The notes below the pieces were generated by a model. The model saw only the letters and a program-made list of their open reading frames with translations, did no database searches and was not told the origin of the DNA. A program made the position numbers and the translations under genes. A stretch of 64,000 nt of DNA, taken from assembly GCF_050753385.1 (NCBI RefSeq), contig NZ_JBLZFZ010000014.1:62001-126000 (forward strand), in the 5' to 3' direction. Shown piece by piece: positions 33,564-43,083 of this stretch; position 1 is the stretch's first letter, and each line of letters opens with the position of its first letter. This stretch comes from Pantanalinema rosaneae (GTDB taxonomy: Bacteria > Cyanobacteriota > Cyanobacteriia > Leptolyngbyales > Leptolyngbyaceae).

Positions 33564-36305
33564 ATGACAACCATGATTTCAAATGACCAAATTGATACCT
33601 GTTTCCACCAGCTAACCACCTTTCAACCCCGACAGTTTCAACGAGAGACGATCTCAGCCATCCTCTCTGGAAAAAACATTTTGCTCCGTGCCCCAACGGG
33701 TGCAGGCAAAACCGAAACCGCGATCGCCCCTTTTTTATTTGCCAAGGTTATGGATATTGGGAATTTTCCCAACAAGTTAATTTACATCGTCCCATTGAGA
33801 ACGCTAGCAACCAGTTTGCGCGATCGAGTGCGGAGTTACGTCAGAGATTGGGAAACCATTTATCCAACTAAACGCCCATTAGTTGTCACTCTGCAAACAG
33901 GGGAAACACCAGAAGACCCACGGTTTGAAGGAGATATCATCTTTTGCACGATCGACCAATTACTCAGCAGCTTTTTGAATATCCCTTATTCAGTCGGGCG
34001 AGGGTCTGCCAACGTCAATGCAGGCATTGTGTTCGCCTCCTACCTGGTATTTGACGAACTACACCTCCTTGACCCGGATCGCTCCTTTGCTACCACGCTA
34101 GAACTCCTTAAGCAGGTGCAGGGAATTTCACCCTTTCTGCTTATGACAGCCACCCTCACTGAAGAACTAGCCACACAAATCCAACAAAAAATTAAAGCGC
34201 TGAACCCTCGTCGCAGCAGTTTTTCTGAAGAAGTAGTTCACCTGCTAAATGTTAAGGCTGAGGATTTGAGGACGATCGAAACTCGTCAACGATATTTTGA
34301 ACCTGCGACGACACCCCTTACCGCTAATCTCGTTCGGGACGATATTCAGCAACATCAGCACTGGCGAGTCATTGTCCTGTGTAATACCGTGGCACAATCC
34401 CAAGGGCTGTTTCAGGATTTGCGAGATCTGGTGCAGGGGCAACCGATTCAAATCACACTACTCCATTCACGGTTTTTACCCAAGGATCGCAAAGCAAAGG
34501 AAGATAAGTTAAAACAATTGTTTGGCAAGGAGGGATATCAGCAGGAGGACGGTTATTGTCATGTCTTGATCTCAACTCAGGTGATTGAAGCTGGGATGGA
34601 TCTCACCTGTGATGTGATGCATACCATGCTTTGCCCCATGAATGCACTGCTACAACGAGCTGGACGGTGCGCTCGGTTTGGGCATCAGGTTGGAACAGTC
34701 AGGGTTTACCGAGAACTGCAAGTAAGCGAGGAACAAACAGGCCTGATCCAGTCCGAAGCTGATGATGAGCGGACGGCTGCCGTAGAACAACGCCCTCGCC
34801 GTCAATTTCTCCCCTATGAAGATCCGGTGTGTGAGTTAACTTGGGATGTCTTGCAGAACCATACTCAGGCTTTCAAGGGACAGGCTGTTGGATTTGCGAT
34901 CGAAGCCGACTGGGTAAATCAGGTGCATGGAGTAGGCGACCGCAACCAGGCTCAAAAACGACAGGACAACCGGAAGACATTTGACGATCGCTTTCGGGCA
35001 GCCGTATTCCAGGGAGAACAATCCGCTGCAAAGGAGTTGATTCGCGATGTGGATAATCGCAGTGTCTTCATGGTGCAGGAGCAGGCCATGATTGACCTGG
35101 ATTTACCAGAAGTGGATTTACGGAGTTTAGAAGCATTTTCACTCCCCAAAACCACGTTGCTCAAAATTTGGCGCGAGTTTCAAGATAGCCATTCCCCAGA
35201 TTGGATCTTCAAGCAAGCAGTACAACCGGAAAGGCGACAAGGTGAGGGCTATAGTTTGCCTGTTGCCCGACCTATTACCCATCAAAATGACATCATTACT
35301 AGTATTCGTTTACTGGTTAACCCACGCTATGCCGACTACGACGAGGACATCGGTTTACAGATTGGCGTAAATGTAGAAGGCAATTACCTGTCTCAGGTTA
35401 AGCCTGTTCAGGCGAACAGCCAGGAATACTGCTACCACATGGATACTTATGTGGGTCATCTGGGGCGAATCTGGACATGCTGGAACAACCCTTTTCCCCG
35501 TAACCAACCAAAGTACCAAAGTATGCGGGATGAACAACTTCAGGCTGGCGGCAGGTTCATTCGTAACCAGTTCTTTCCCCGTTCTACTCCAACCCAGGCA
35601 GAAGCCTTGTTTGAACTTCTGGTGTTCTTAGCTGTGTTGACTCACGATTTAGGTAAATTACAGATCCAGTGGCAAGCCGCGATGCGAGGGTGGCAGGCGA
35701 TCGCACACCAGGATTTCAAAGGTTCTGATCCCAAAGACTATCTGCTCGCCCATACTGACTTTGACCCGGTAGACGAAACCTCTCTGGACTCGGAAGATAG
35801 AACCCAAAAAGCCAGCCTCAAAGCCTACGAGAAACAGAACCCTCGACCGGGACATGCGATCGAAAGTGCGTTTCTTGCTGATGAGATCCTGGAAGCTGTC
35901 CTGATTCCAGTGCTGAAAAATTTGTTTCAAGCGGATAACGACCAAATCAACGCCTTCTGCAACGTCATCGAAATGGCAGCAGGCAAGCATCATTCTGCCT
36001 GGGCAAAGGGGTGGGAGTCAGATGATCTAGCGGAACTGCGACAGGACAAGCGACGACGGGGCAAACTGCATCTGCATGGCATGGCAAATCAGGCGATCGC
36101 ACAAAGCTGGCAACGGCTCCTTACCAAGCAACTCTCCCAAATCCTATCGCTGCCATCAGAGCCTCCCATGCTCTCTCAGCAAATTTACCCCGTTGATGAA
36201 GTTCGGCTCAATTGCTTTAACCCAGACCAAATGAAATACCAGCAGCTTTACTGGTTCGTGGTACGAGGGCTGCGAATTTGCGACGGGCGATCGGTGCAAA
36301 TCTAA
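33564..36305 (+). CDS. cas3: Type I Cas3 helicase-nuclease with C-terminal HD domain
   Basis: The protein has 913 residues. The superfamily 2 helicase comes first: Walker A RAPTGAGKTET (about 43-53), the DEAH-type box as VFDELHLLD (about 166), motif III LMTATLT (about 193) and motif VI LQRAGRCARFGHQ (about 367-379). An HD nuclease follows at the C-terminus: LAVLTHDLGKLQIQWQ (about 690-705), GHAIESAFLADE (about 767) and AAGKHHSAW (about 806). Most Cas3 proteins carry HD first; the reversed order is known only in some subtypes. It is expected to unwind and degrade target DNA after recruitment by the type I complex. All catalytic motifs look intact. Confidence 0.93.
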   Translation: MTTMISNDQIDTCFHQLTTFQPRQFQRETISAILSGKNILLRAPTGAGKTETAIAPFLFAKVMDIGNFPNKLIYIVPLRTLATSLRDRVRSYVRDWETIYPTKRPLVVTLQTGETPEDPRFEGDIIFCTIDQLLSSFLNIPYSVGRGSANVNAGIVFASYLVFDELHLLDPDRSFATTLELLKQVQGISPFLLMTATLTEELATQIQQKIKALNPRRSSFSEEVVHLLNVKAEDLRTIETRQRYFEPATTPLTANLVRDDIQQHQHWRVIVLCNTVAQSQGLFQDLRDLVQGQPIQITLLHSRFLPKDRKAKEDKLKQLFGKEGYQQEDGYCHVLISTQVIEAGMDLTCDVMHTMLCPMNALLQRAGRCARFGHQVGTVRVYRELQVSEEQTGLIQSEADDERTAAVEQRPRRQFLPYEDPVCELTWDVLQNHTQAFKGQAVGFAIEADWVNQVHGVGDRNQAQKRQDNRKTFDDRFRAAVFQGEQSAAKELIRDVDNRSVFMVQEQAMIDLDLPEVDLRSLEAFSLPKTTLLKIWREFQDSHSPDWIFKQAVQPERRQGEGYSLPVARPITHQNDIITSIRLLVNPRYADYDEDIGLQIGVNVEGNYLSQVKPVQANSQEYCYHMDTYVGHLGRIWTCWNNPFPRNQPKYQSMRDEQLQAGGRFIRNQFFPRSTPTQAEALFELLVFLAVLTHDLGKLQIQWQAAMRGWQAIAHQDFKGSDPKDYLLAHTDFDPVDETSLDSEDRTQKASLKAYEKQNPRPGHAIESAFLADEILEAVLIPVLKNLFQADNDQINAFCNVIEMAAGKHHSAWAKGWESDDLAELRQDKRRRGKLHLHGMANQAIAQSWQRLLTKQLSQILSLPSEPPMLSQQIYPVDEVRLNCFNPDQMKYQQLYWFVVRGLRICDGRSVQI

Positions 36306-36382
36306 AGGGTGTGCTTGACTGGTTTGGAAGTGACCTCTTCCAAGAGACAGTAAGATTTTGAACAGCGCTGGTAAATCCCTCT

Positions 36383-38230
36383 ATGACTCAAATGCTCCAG
36401 GTTCCCCAGCTATTTGGCACCTATGCTGACACCTTTTTGATGCTTGGGTTAGCCCAACTGATTGGACAGGTTCAAAAACAACTTTATGGCTTGGAAGAGA
36501 TCGTCCTCTACGATCGCGGCACATCCTATGAACTGAAGCTGGCTGTGGATATTGCCGCAGATGAAGCAGCTAATCTCACTTTCTTCAATCTGTTTCCACC
36601 TGTTAAAGGTGCAAAAACAGACGTAACAGCTATTCCATCTGATACAGACTTTTTTGACACCGTGAAGGAATCTCAAGAACGCACTCGCTATCGAGAATGG
36701 ATGAGGTTACCAGACAGCGAAAAACGCAAGCTACCAGAGGCAGAACAACCAGCCCCTTCATTTGACCCAAGAACCCAGAATGGGGTGATCTTGACCTCCA
36801 TGCGTCACGATCGCAACCATAATTCCCTGTGGCTCGCGGCACTTGAGCTGCAACCTAATTTTGGTGCCCTTTTAGCGGCCATTCTAGAGGCATTTGATGT
36901 TGATAACACGCCAGGAGCGGGAGTTGCTCAGGCGATTGCAGATGCATTCAAACAGCGATCGGGTCAGAGTTTGCCCAAACCTGGAAGTGCTGTGAAAGTG
37001 TTTCTGCCTACTTCAGTCCAAGGAGTAAACCGCATCAAAGCCGATAGCAACCAGCTTGGGAGTAGTCAGACTGAAGAATGGGTGTTGCTGTGGTTAATTG
37101 CAGCAGGCTTACTTGAGTTTGGCTTGTCCGAGCGAGTCAAAGTGGCTGAGAAAACGTATGATTGGCGTGTCGTCGCACTAGAACCCCAAGAGATTCCGCT
37201 ATTTGAATACAGCACCGCATTAACCGAGCTACGCAAAACCAACCCTCCGAGTGGAGCATTTGGGGTAGCCCGGTTTGATGCAGAGATAGTCCTCAAATTC
37301 TGCCGAGCGCTTTTGAACTCGCATCCTGCCAATAGTGTCGTTACACAACCAGAGGCACGCAGGCAACGTGGTAGAGGAACCTCCATTAAAAGGATAGTGG
37401 GTGGTTTTAGTGGGACACACTTTAACTCCAAAGGTCAAGTGTATGGGGTGAAAGAAATTTTTAGCCTCGGCTTGCCAGACTGGATTCGTCCGAGCAATAA
37501 ACAGGAGGTCAATGAGTATCAGGACGTACTGCTGGAGCACTTGAATGTGGTGCGATCGCTTTCTGCCGAGGAGGGGCACAGCGAACTTTTAGCCGCCTAC
37601 CGGGATTTCATTACCAGCAGTACAAATGATGCGCTCAACCAGTTTTTTCGATTTCAGGTTAGCTATGCCGACTATGTCACACGACAGTTTGCCGACAAGA
37701 AGGCGAAATATCGTCCTCGTCTCTTTTCTCAAGCAGGATTAAACATCATGACTCAAAGCCTCTCACCAGAATTGCAACAAATTACAGAAAATCCAGGCTT
37801 CATCCGAATTGCGCGAGCCATTAATAGCTCAACCGTTTATGCAGGCAGCATCAAAGACAAAGATGGTAAGGAACAAACCCTGGAGTGGGATCGAGTCTAT
37901 GGGCTGGCACAACGTTTGGGGAACTGCGCTGCATCCAAAACAGAATTTACTGCTGAGTTGATGGCATTTCTGGCTCGATATGAGGATGAGAACTTTCGAT
38001 TGCAGAGCCGTGGCAAAGAAGTGAAACGAATCTGGACACGCAAGGAAGATCTCGATCAGGTGATTGCTCTGCTGGATCAATTTCCCACCAGTCTCGTTGC
38101 CAATCTACTCATTGCTTATGGCTACGCTCGGTGGAGAAAACCGCTACAAGGTGAACCCCAAGGCGCACCTGTAGATACTTCAGATGAAGCACACGATGAT
38201 TCTGAAACCCTGGCTGAGAATGTTGCATAA
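36383..38230 (+). CDS. cas8: Type I large subunit (Cas8-like)
   Basis: The protein has 615 residues and lies between cas3 and cas7, the usual place of the large subunit that recognises the PAM and recruits Cas3. It has neither an HD nor a GGDD motif, so it is not Cas10d of subtype I-D. The sequence (TYADTFLMLGLAQLIGQVQK at the start; LPTSVQGVNRIKADSNQLG in the middle) gives no clear match to a subtype in memory. A Cas8a/Cas8b-type assignment follows from the DevR-type Cas7 partner. The acidic C-terminal tail (DTSDEAHDDSETLAENVA) is probably disordered. Confidence 0.75.
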   Translation: MTQMLQVPQLFGTYADTFLMLGLAQLIGQVQKQLYGLEEIVLYDRGTSYELKLAVDIAADEAANLTFFNLFPPVKGAKTDVTAIPSDTDFFDTVKESQERTRYREWMRLPDSEKRKLPEAEQPAPSFDPRTQNGVILTSMRHDRNHNSLWLAALELQPNFGALLAAILEAFDVDNTPGAGVAQAIADAFKQRSGQSLPKPGSAVKVFLPTSVQGVNRIKADSNQLGSSQTEEWVLLWLIAAGLLEFGLSERVKVAEKTYDWRVVALEPQEIPLFEYSTALTELRKTNPPSGAFGVARFDAEIVLKFCRALLNSHPANSVVTQPEARRQRGRGTSIKRIVGGFSGTHFNSKGQVYGVKEIFSLGLPDWIRPSNKQEVNEYQDVLLEHLNVVRSLSAEEGHSELLAAYRDFITSSTNDALNQFFRFQVSYADYVTRQFADKKAKYRPRLFSQAGLNIMTQSLSPELQQITENPGFIRIARAINSSTVYAGSIKDKDGKEQTLEWDRVYGLAQRLGNCAASKTEFTAELMAFLARYEDENFRLQSRGKEVKRIWTRKEDLDQVIALLDQFPTSLVANLLIAYGYARWRKPLQGEPQGAPVDTSDEAHDDSETLAENVA

Positions 38231-38244
38231 GGAGAAACTGAACA

Positions 38245-39213
38245 ATGGCTAAAGCAATCCAATTTCCGGTCTACTCAATTTCTGTAAGTGGTCAGTTATC
38301 CTGGCAACTGCATGCGTTGAATAATGAGGGCAATGAAGGGAATCAATCTCTGACCCGACGCTACTATGTGATCGACAAGAATAATCCTGAACCTCAGTAC
38401 GTTAATGGGGTGTCTGGTGACATGCTCAAGCACATTCAATCGGAGCATTTGCATCGCATTGCGATCGAGAGCCGCTTGAGTTTGTCGGAGGGCGGGAAAA
38501 AGTTCAACCCCGATCGCGTTGGTTATGATATTGAAGCTCAGAAAGACACCTTCTTCTCGAACCAAGAAACGGATCTGTCCACGCGGACTGATAAAGTCTT
38601 AAGGCTTTGTACCATGAGTGATCTAGAGGGCTTTATGGTGACTGTCAAAGGTGGACAGACCCTGAAGCGAGAATCTGTAATTGAATTTGGTACGGTCGTC
38701 GGTGTTCCTACCTTTGTTAAAACTCAGAGCTATTTCCATGCCAAGTATGGTGAGGACAATCCAACGCCTTACAATGTGCAGATCAGTTCTGGTTTATATG
38801 CAGCCGTGTTAAATATTGAAGCCTTTCGGATTGGCTACAATCCACACGGCTTCAACTATGTCATTGATCAAGCAGAGCGTAAGCAACGACTCGATGCATT
38901 ACTTAAGAGTGTGTTGTACACCTTCCTGCAACCAAATGGAGCCAAGCGTAACACTCACTTACCGCACCCCGATGGGTTTACAGGGGTAATAACCGTCAGC
39001 AAGAAGCGCTGCCCTGCCCCGATGGTGAGTCCGCTGCAACCGGATTTTGAACGGCAAATTGAGAGTTTGGCTCAAACACTCAATCGTATGAATGGAGAAG
39101 GCACAATCCAACTGTTCCGATTTGACACCCTGGCTGAATTCGCTGAGCAAATCGCCACCTTGATTGAGCAAGCACAACCCTGGGAGAGTGACCATGCCGA
39201 AGCGGGAGAGTAA
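38245..39213 (+). CDS. cas7: Type I Cas7, DevR/Cst2 family
   Basis: The protein has 322 residues; AAGGAGAAAC lies before the ATG. Typical DevR-family elements are SISVSGQLSWQLHALNNEG, the motif NGVSGDMLKHIQSEHLHRIA (about 52-71) and NVQISSGLYAAVLNIEAFRI (about 177-196). The protein forms the helical crRNA backbone of the interference complex. This Cas7 is the DevR type and not Csc2, arguing for a I-A/I-B-like subtype and against I-D. Its end overlaps the cas5 start by 20 nt. Confidence 0.88.
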   Translation: MAKAIQFPVYSISVSGQLSWQLHALNNEGNEGNQSLTRRYYVIDKNNPEPQYVNGVSGDMLKHIQSEHLHRIAIESRLSLSEGGKKFNPDRVGYDIEAQKDTFFSNQETDLSTRTDKVLRLCTMSDLEGFMVTVKGGQTLKRESVIEFGTVVGVPTFVKTQSYFHAKYGEDNPTPYNVQISSGLYAAVLNIEAFRIGYNPHGFNYVIDQAERKQRLDALLKSVLYTFLQPNGAKRNTHLPHPDGFTGVITVSKKRCPAPMVSPLQPDFERQIESLAQTLNRMNGEGTIQLFRFDTLAEFAEQIATLIEQAQPWESDHAEAGE

Positions 39214-39949
39214 GCCTTCAGACTCCGGTGTGCGAAGTTTAGAGGGGAACCAATGGTTAACCGTGAGTTATCAACCCGTAAGCCTATTTTCGCTTAAACG
39301 ATCGGATGCGACCAGCATGGCAGCGCGATCAAATCTGGTACCTACGCCCTACGCGATCAAAATGGCGTTACTCAAGGTTCTACTGGAGGCTCAGGGTAGC
39401 CATCATGGGGATGACTTCGATCGCTGGATCAAGCAAGAATTTGCCTGGATACGAGATTTGGAAATTTTTGTTCAACCGCCCGAAACGCTGATTGTGAATC
39501 GCAATGGCTATAAACTGCGCTACTACGATCAGACAGCCGATAAGACCGATAAAAGCCGTTTGACCATACCCTTACAAGATGGATTTGTCTTCCGGGAATG
39601 GGTACATCTGGAAGGCAATCTAAAGATTTGTGCGGGTAAGAGCGATCGCCTGTTGGAATTAGAACAGCTCTTTGCCCAGATCAACTACTTCGGTAAACGG
39701 GGATGTTTTTTCCAATATCTGCCAGAAGCCACTCAGCACGCTCCAGAGCCCGTATTTCAGCCGGATCCTGATCGCGGGTTTACAGTCCAGCCGATGGATG
39801 ATTTGGGCGACAAAAGCAGCTTCAGTCGCATCAACCCCTTCTCAACTGAAAAAGCTCAATTGGGCAAAGACCGACTGATCAAACCTGGATTTCTCCCTCT
39901 GAAATTAACTTCTACGAGCACCCGCTATGACCTATACACAAGACTCTGA
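39194..39949 (+). CDS. cas5: Type I Cas5
   Basis: The protein has 251 residues from the ATG at 39194, preceded by GGGAGAG; the in-frame TTG at 39164 has no comparable site. The Cas5 N-terminus is recognisable: LTVSYQPVSLFSLKRSD, followed by the conserved helix region LVPTPYAIKMALLKVLLEA. A basic strand region and a C-terminal INPFSTEKAQLG follow. Cas5 caps the 5' end of the crRNA in the complex. It overlaps both neighbours (cas7 by 20 nt, cas6 by 23 nt), which indicates translational coupling. Confidence 0.85.
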   Translation: MPKRESKPSDSGVRSLEGNQWLTVSYQPVSLFSLKRSDATSMAARSNLVPTPYAIKMALLKVLLEAQGSHHGDDFDRWIKQEFAWIRDLEIFVQPPETLIVNRNGYKLRYYDQTADKTDKSRLTIPLQDGFVFREWVHLEGNLKICAGKSDRLLELEQLFAQINYFGKRGCFFQYLPEATQHAPEPVFQPDPDRGFTVQPMDDLGDKSSFSRINPFSTEKAQLGKDRLIKPGFLPLKLTSTSTRYDLYTRL

Positions 39950-40949
39950 ATCAGGTATTGCCGGACTGAATGTCGTCCTGAAATCGAGTGCTGCACCCCG
40001 GAAACTCCAACCTTTAGCAAGCTGGATGGCAGCCTTTGATCCTGCACCCACCTGGGTTCCTCTGTCTAAAAATCATGGTGTTACCCGCATCATGGCGGTT
40101 TTGCCACAACCACAACCGTATTCCGATCTGATGCAAACGATTTGTCACCAGATTGGGCTAAGTCCCACGATCGAGTGGCAAGGACACCCCTATGATCTGA
40201 CAGGCGTTGAAGTGGATTCCAGTTCGCTCCATGTTGTGCAGGTTCCAATCACAACAACCGAGCAATTGCCACCCACGGTGGGGCGAGCGATCCATGCCCT
40301 CTGTTTACGCTGGTTCAGTCTTGCCAATGAACTGTTGGGCACTCAATTGCACCAGGCGGAGAATTTACCTCTCTCGCTGGTGATGAAATCCGTTTCTGCA
40401 CGTCAACTCTACTTGCGAATTGGCTTATTGCAAAAGTCTCTTCTCGCACCGCTCTTGTGGGGATTGGCACAGGATTTAGGCACCGAACTTACTCTGACGG
40501 ATATTCCCTGCCGGATTGGGCATGGGGTTGATATCTTACAATCTAGTACCTATGAAGCTCTAGCCCAGTTGCCCCTACAGTCCACGATCGACCTACAATT
40601 TCTCACACCTACCAGCTTTAAGCAGGGCAAAGTGATTCAACCTTTTCCATTGCCAGAGTTGGTTTTTAACAGCCTATTGCGGCGCTGGAATGCCTTTGCT
40701 CCCCTAGACCTACAGTTTCCTAGCATCGAATGGCGAGGGGTGACCGCCGCGTATGAGCTGAAGACCTACGCACTCAAAATGAAAGGTGGTGCAGAGATTG
40801 GGGCTCAGGGAATGGTACGTTATCAGTTTGCTGATCCAACCCAAGCTCAAATTGCTACGACCTTAGCCCAGTTTGCTCGCTTTGCTGGAGTGGGTCGAAA
40901 AACCGCGATGGGAATGGGTCAGACCAAAGTCCATAAAGAATCCCGTTAA
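39927..40949 (+). CDS. cas6: Cas6 crRNA-processing endoribonuclease with N-terminal extension
   Basis: The protein has 340 residues. The Cas6 ferredoxin-like core starts near residue 95 (SSSLHVVQVPITTTEQLPPT, then GRAIHALCLRWFSL), and the protein ends with the family glycine-rich loop FARFAGVGRKTAMGMGQTKV (about 314-333). A candidate general base is H110 in GRAIHAL. The first roughly 90 residues (MTYTQDSESGIAGLNVVLKS and on) are additional to a standard Cas6 and unassigned; internal ATGs at 40026 and 40092 are other possible starts. As the only Cas6 in the island, it presumably cuts the hairpin repeats of both arrays and supplies crRNA to both the type I and III-D complexes. Confidence 0.87.
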   Translation: MTYTQDSESGIAGLNVVLKSSAAPRKLQPLASWMAAFDPAPTWVPLSKNHGVTRIMAVLPQPQPYSDLMQTICHQIGLSPTIEWQGHPYDLTGVEVDSSSLHVVQVPITTTEQLPPTVGRAIHALCLRWFSLANELLGTQLHQAENLPLSLVMKSVSARQLYLRIGLLQKSLLAPLLWGLAQDLGTELTLTDIPCRIGHGVDILQSSTYEALAQLPLQSTIDLQFLTPTSFKQGKVIQPFPLPELVFNSLLRRWNAFAPLDLQFPSIEWRGVTAAYELKTYALKMKGGAEIGAQGMVRYQFADPTQAQIATTLAQFARFAGVGRKTAMGMGQTKVHKESR

Positions 40950-40978
40950 CGGGGCTGTCTTTAGTTTCCAAAATTCTG

Positions 40979-41593
40979 ATGGCGACAATGGAAGACTACT
41001 TACCCCTGGCATATCTGAATGCCTGGGAATATTGTCCACGGCGATTTTATTTGGAGTACGTACTGGGTGAGATGGAAGATAACGAGCATATTATTTTGGG
41101 CCGTCATCTCCATCGCCATATCAATGAAGAAGCTGTACTCCAAGAAGAGGAAATTTTAATTCATCAGCAGCAATGGGTTTGGAGCGATCGCTTACTGGTT
41201 TCCGGCATTATCGATGCAGTAGAAGACCAGGCGGAACAACTGGTGCCAATTGAATACAAAAAAGGCAAGATGGCAAAGCATTTGAATGATCACTTTCAAC
41301 TCTGTGCGGCGGCACTTTGCCTGGAGGAACGTATGGGCAGCACCATTGCCTATGGCGAAATTTTCTATCACGCCAATCGCCGACGGCAGCGGGTCACGTT
41401 TACAGCAGAACTCCGACAAATGACCGAAACAGCGATCGCGAAGGCTCGTTGTGCAGTTGAGCAACCGATGCCTGCCCCGATCGATCATCCTAAAAAATGT
41501 CAGGCGTGTAGCCTACAGAGAATTTGTTTGCCCTTTGAAGTTAACCAGTTGAGGCGAGAATCTCATGTCAGTTCTATATGTGACCCAACCTGA
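40979..41593 (+). CDS. cas4: Cas4 exonuclease, adaptation
   Basis: The protein has 204 residues. The iron-sulfur cysteines are readable: one in AWEYCPRRFYLEY (about 19) and three in KKCQACSLQRICLPF (about 175-190). The RecB-like nuclease core shows GIIDAVEDQ (Asp) and PIEYKKGK (E-x-K). Cas4 trims prespacers and selects the PAM end before integration by Cas1-Cas2. An ATG at 40988 is an alternative start. It overlaps cas1 by 29 nt. Confidence 0.93.
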   Translation: MATMEDYLPLAYLNAWEYCPRRFYLEYVLGEMEDNEHIILGRHLHRHINEEAVLQEEEILIHQQQWVWSDRLLVSGIIDAVEDQAEQLVPIEYKKGKMAKHLNDHFQLCAAALCLEERMGSTIAYGEIFYHANRRRQRVTFTAELRQMTETAIAKARCAVEQPMPAPIDHPKKCQACSLQRICLPFEVNQLRRESHVSSICDPT

Positions 41594-42542
41594 TGCCGTT
41601 CTCAGTAAGGTGTATGAGGCGTTCTCGGTGTCTCTTAAGCAGGCAGATGGGTCGTGGAAAAAGCAGACGATTCCGGCGCAAACCGTAGAACAAATCGTTT
41701 TAATGGGAAATCCCCAGGTGACAGGTGACGCTTTTGTGTATGCCCTAGAATTAGGGATGCCATTGCATTACTTGTCTCCGTTCGGTAAGTATTTAGGTTC
41801 TGCATTACCCGGATATTCCCGGAATGGACAACTCCGATTAGCTCAATATCGACTTTATTTACATGCAGAACAGCGGTTGCAGTTCGTCAAGACGATCGTG
41901 GCGACTAAGATTCATAATCAAAATGCGGTACTGTATCGTCACGATGTCCGAGAAACTTCCTTAAAACTCCGCAAAAAGCTGGTTGAGCAACAGAATACGC
42001 TCGATCAGGTACGAGGAATTGAGGGCTTGGCGGCGCGAGAATATTTTGCCTCTTGGTCGGCGATGCTGGATCACCAGTGGGTCTTTCAGGGGCGCAATCG
42101 TCGTCCTCCTACCGATCCAGTCAATGCCTTACTCAGTTTTGCCTATGGACTATTACGGGTGCAAGTGACGGCAGCGGTGCATCTGGCTGGTCTGGATCCT
42201 TATATTGGCTACCTCCATGAAGTCCAACGAGGACAACCCGCCTTAGTGCTGGATTTGATGGAGGAGTTTCGCCCGTTGGTGGCGGATAATGTCGTGCTGT
42301 CAGTGTTAAATAAGCGGGAAATCCAACCGCAGGATTTTGAGGAAAGTTTGGGAGCCTATCGCCTGTTAGATACGCCACGTAAAACGTTTCTCCAGGCGTT
42401 TGAACGCAAGTTGGGGGATGAGTTTAAACATCCAGTATTTGATTATCGCTGTACCTATCGGCGGGCGATCGAGTTGCAGGCAAAGTTGTTGGGACGGCAT
42501 CTACAGGAGGGGATTCCTTACAAACCGTTGATATTACGTTAG
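41565..42542 (+). CDS. cas1: Cas1 integrase
   Basis: The protein has 325 residues. The N-terminal beta part begins LYVTQPDAVLSKVYEAFSVS. The catalytic metal ligands fit E in VRGIEGLAAREYF, H in YIGYLHEVQRGQ and D/E in LVLDLMEEFRPLVAD. The sequence resembles cyanobacterial subtype I-D-type Cas1 proteins, although the effector genes are of another type, so adaptation and interference modules may have been recombined (subtype inferred from memory). The protein inserts new spacers at the leader end of an array; array 2 lies immediately downstream. Confidence 0.96.
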   Translation: MSVLYVTQPDAVLSKVYEAFSVSLKQADGSWKKQTIPAQTVEQIVLMGNPQVTGDAFVYALELGMPLHYLSPFGKYLGSALPGYSRNGQLRLAQYRLYLHAEQRLQFVKTIVATKIHNQNAVLYRHDVRETSLKLRKKLVEQQNTLDQVRGIEGLAAREYFASWSAMLDHQWVFQGRNRRPPTDPVNALLSFAYGLLRVQVTAAVHLAGLDPYIGYLHEVQRGQPALVLDLMEEFRPLVADNVVLSVLNKREIQPQDFEESLGAYRLLDTPRKTFLQAFERKLGDEFKHPVFDYRCTYRRAIELQAKLLGRHLQEGIPYKPLILR

Positions 42543-42586
42543 CTATCTGCCCTCGCTTTTTCCGTCCCCATTTACGGTTTTTCTCG

Positions 42587-42880
42587 ATGACCACGCTTTT
42601 TTACCTGATCATTTACGATTTGCCAGATACGAAGGCAGCCAATAAGCGACGAACGAGGCTACACAAGCTCCTGTCTGGCTATGGGAAATGGGAACAGTAT
42701 AGTGTTTTCGAGTGTTTCTTGACCGCTGTACAGTTTGCCAAGCTCCAAGTCCAAGTTGAAAAATTGATTAAGCCCTCTGAGGATTCAGTCCGAATCTATG
42801 TGTTGGATGCTGGCTCTGTCCGCCGGACAATTACTTATGGGTCAGAGCAACCTCGACAACAGGAGACAATTATTCTATGA
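42587..42880 (+). CDS. cas2: Cas2
   Basis: The protein has 97 residues. The ferredoxin-like start LFYLIIYDLPDTKAANKRRT contains the conserved strand-end Asp (YDLPD). The middle reads LLSGYGKWEQYSVFECFLT, and the C-terminus carries the short RIYVLDAGSVRRTITYG strand. Cas2 bridges two Cas1 dimers during spacer integration. It lies 44 bp after cas1, and its stop is 16 bp before the array 2 leader palindrome. Confidence 0.96.
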   Translation: MTTLFYLIIYDLPDTKAANKRRTRLHKLLSGYGKWEQYSVFECFLTAVQFAKLQVQVEKLIKPSEDSVRIYVLDAGSVRRTITYGSEQPRQQETIIL

Positions 42881-42896
42881 TTGGGCATCCTCAATT

Positions 42897-43083
42897 TTGG
42901 CAGACCGAAGCAAGGGCAAAATCCCTGGGGGATCTGCCAAACGCTAGAACCTTGATAAATCAATACTTTTTTAATCTCCGGCGCAGAAGTAATAGGTCTG
43001 TGGAGGTTAAAATGAGGTTGTAAACTGGCATCTGCCAAAACCTGGCTAGGAATCCCCTCTCAGAGCCACTCTCAGGGCGCGGA
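42897..43083 (+). promoter_or_regulatory. Leader of CRISPR array 2
   Basis: It contains TTGGCAGACC (42897-42906) and GGATCTGCCAA (42930-42940), an inverted repeat enclosing AGGG/CCCT as in leader 1. A shared word, AAATCAATACTTT, follows. TGCCAAAA (43033-43040) starts 51 bp before the first repeat, exactly as in leader 1. The arms differ from leader 1 mostly by paired changes that preserve pairing. Confidence 0.8.

Noticed and set aside
36383..38230. Subtype I-D Cas10d as identity of the large subunit
   Set aside because: No HD or GGDD-like motif, and the neighbouring Cas7 is of the DevR type, not Csc2.
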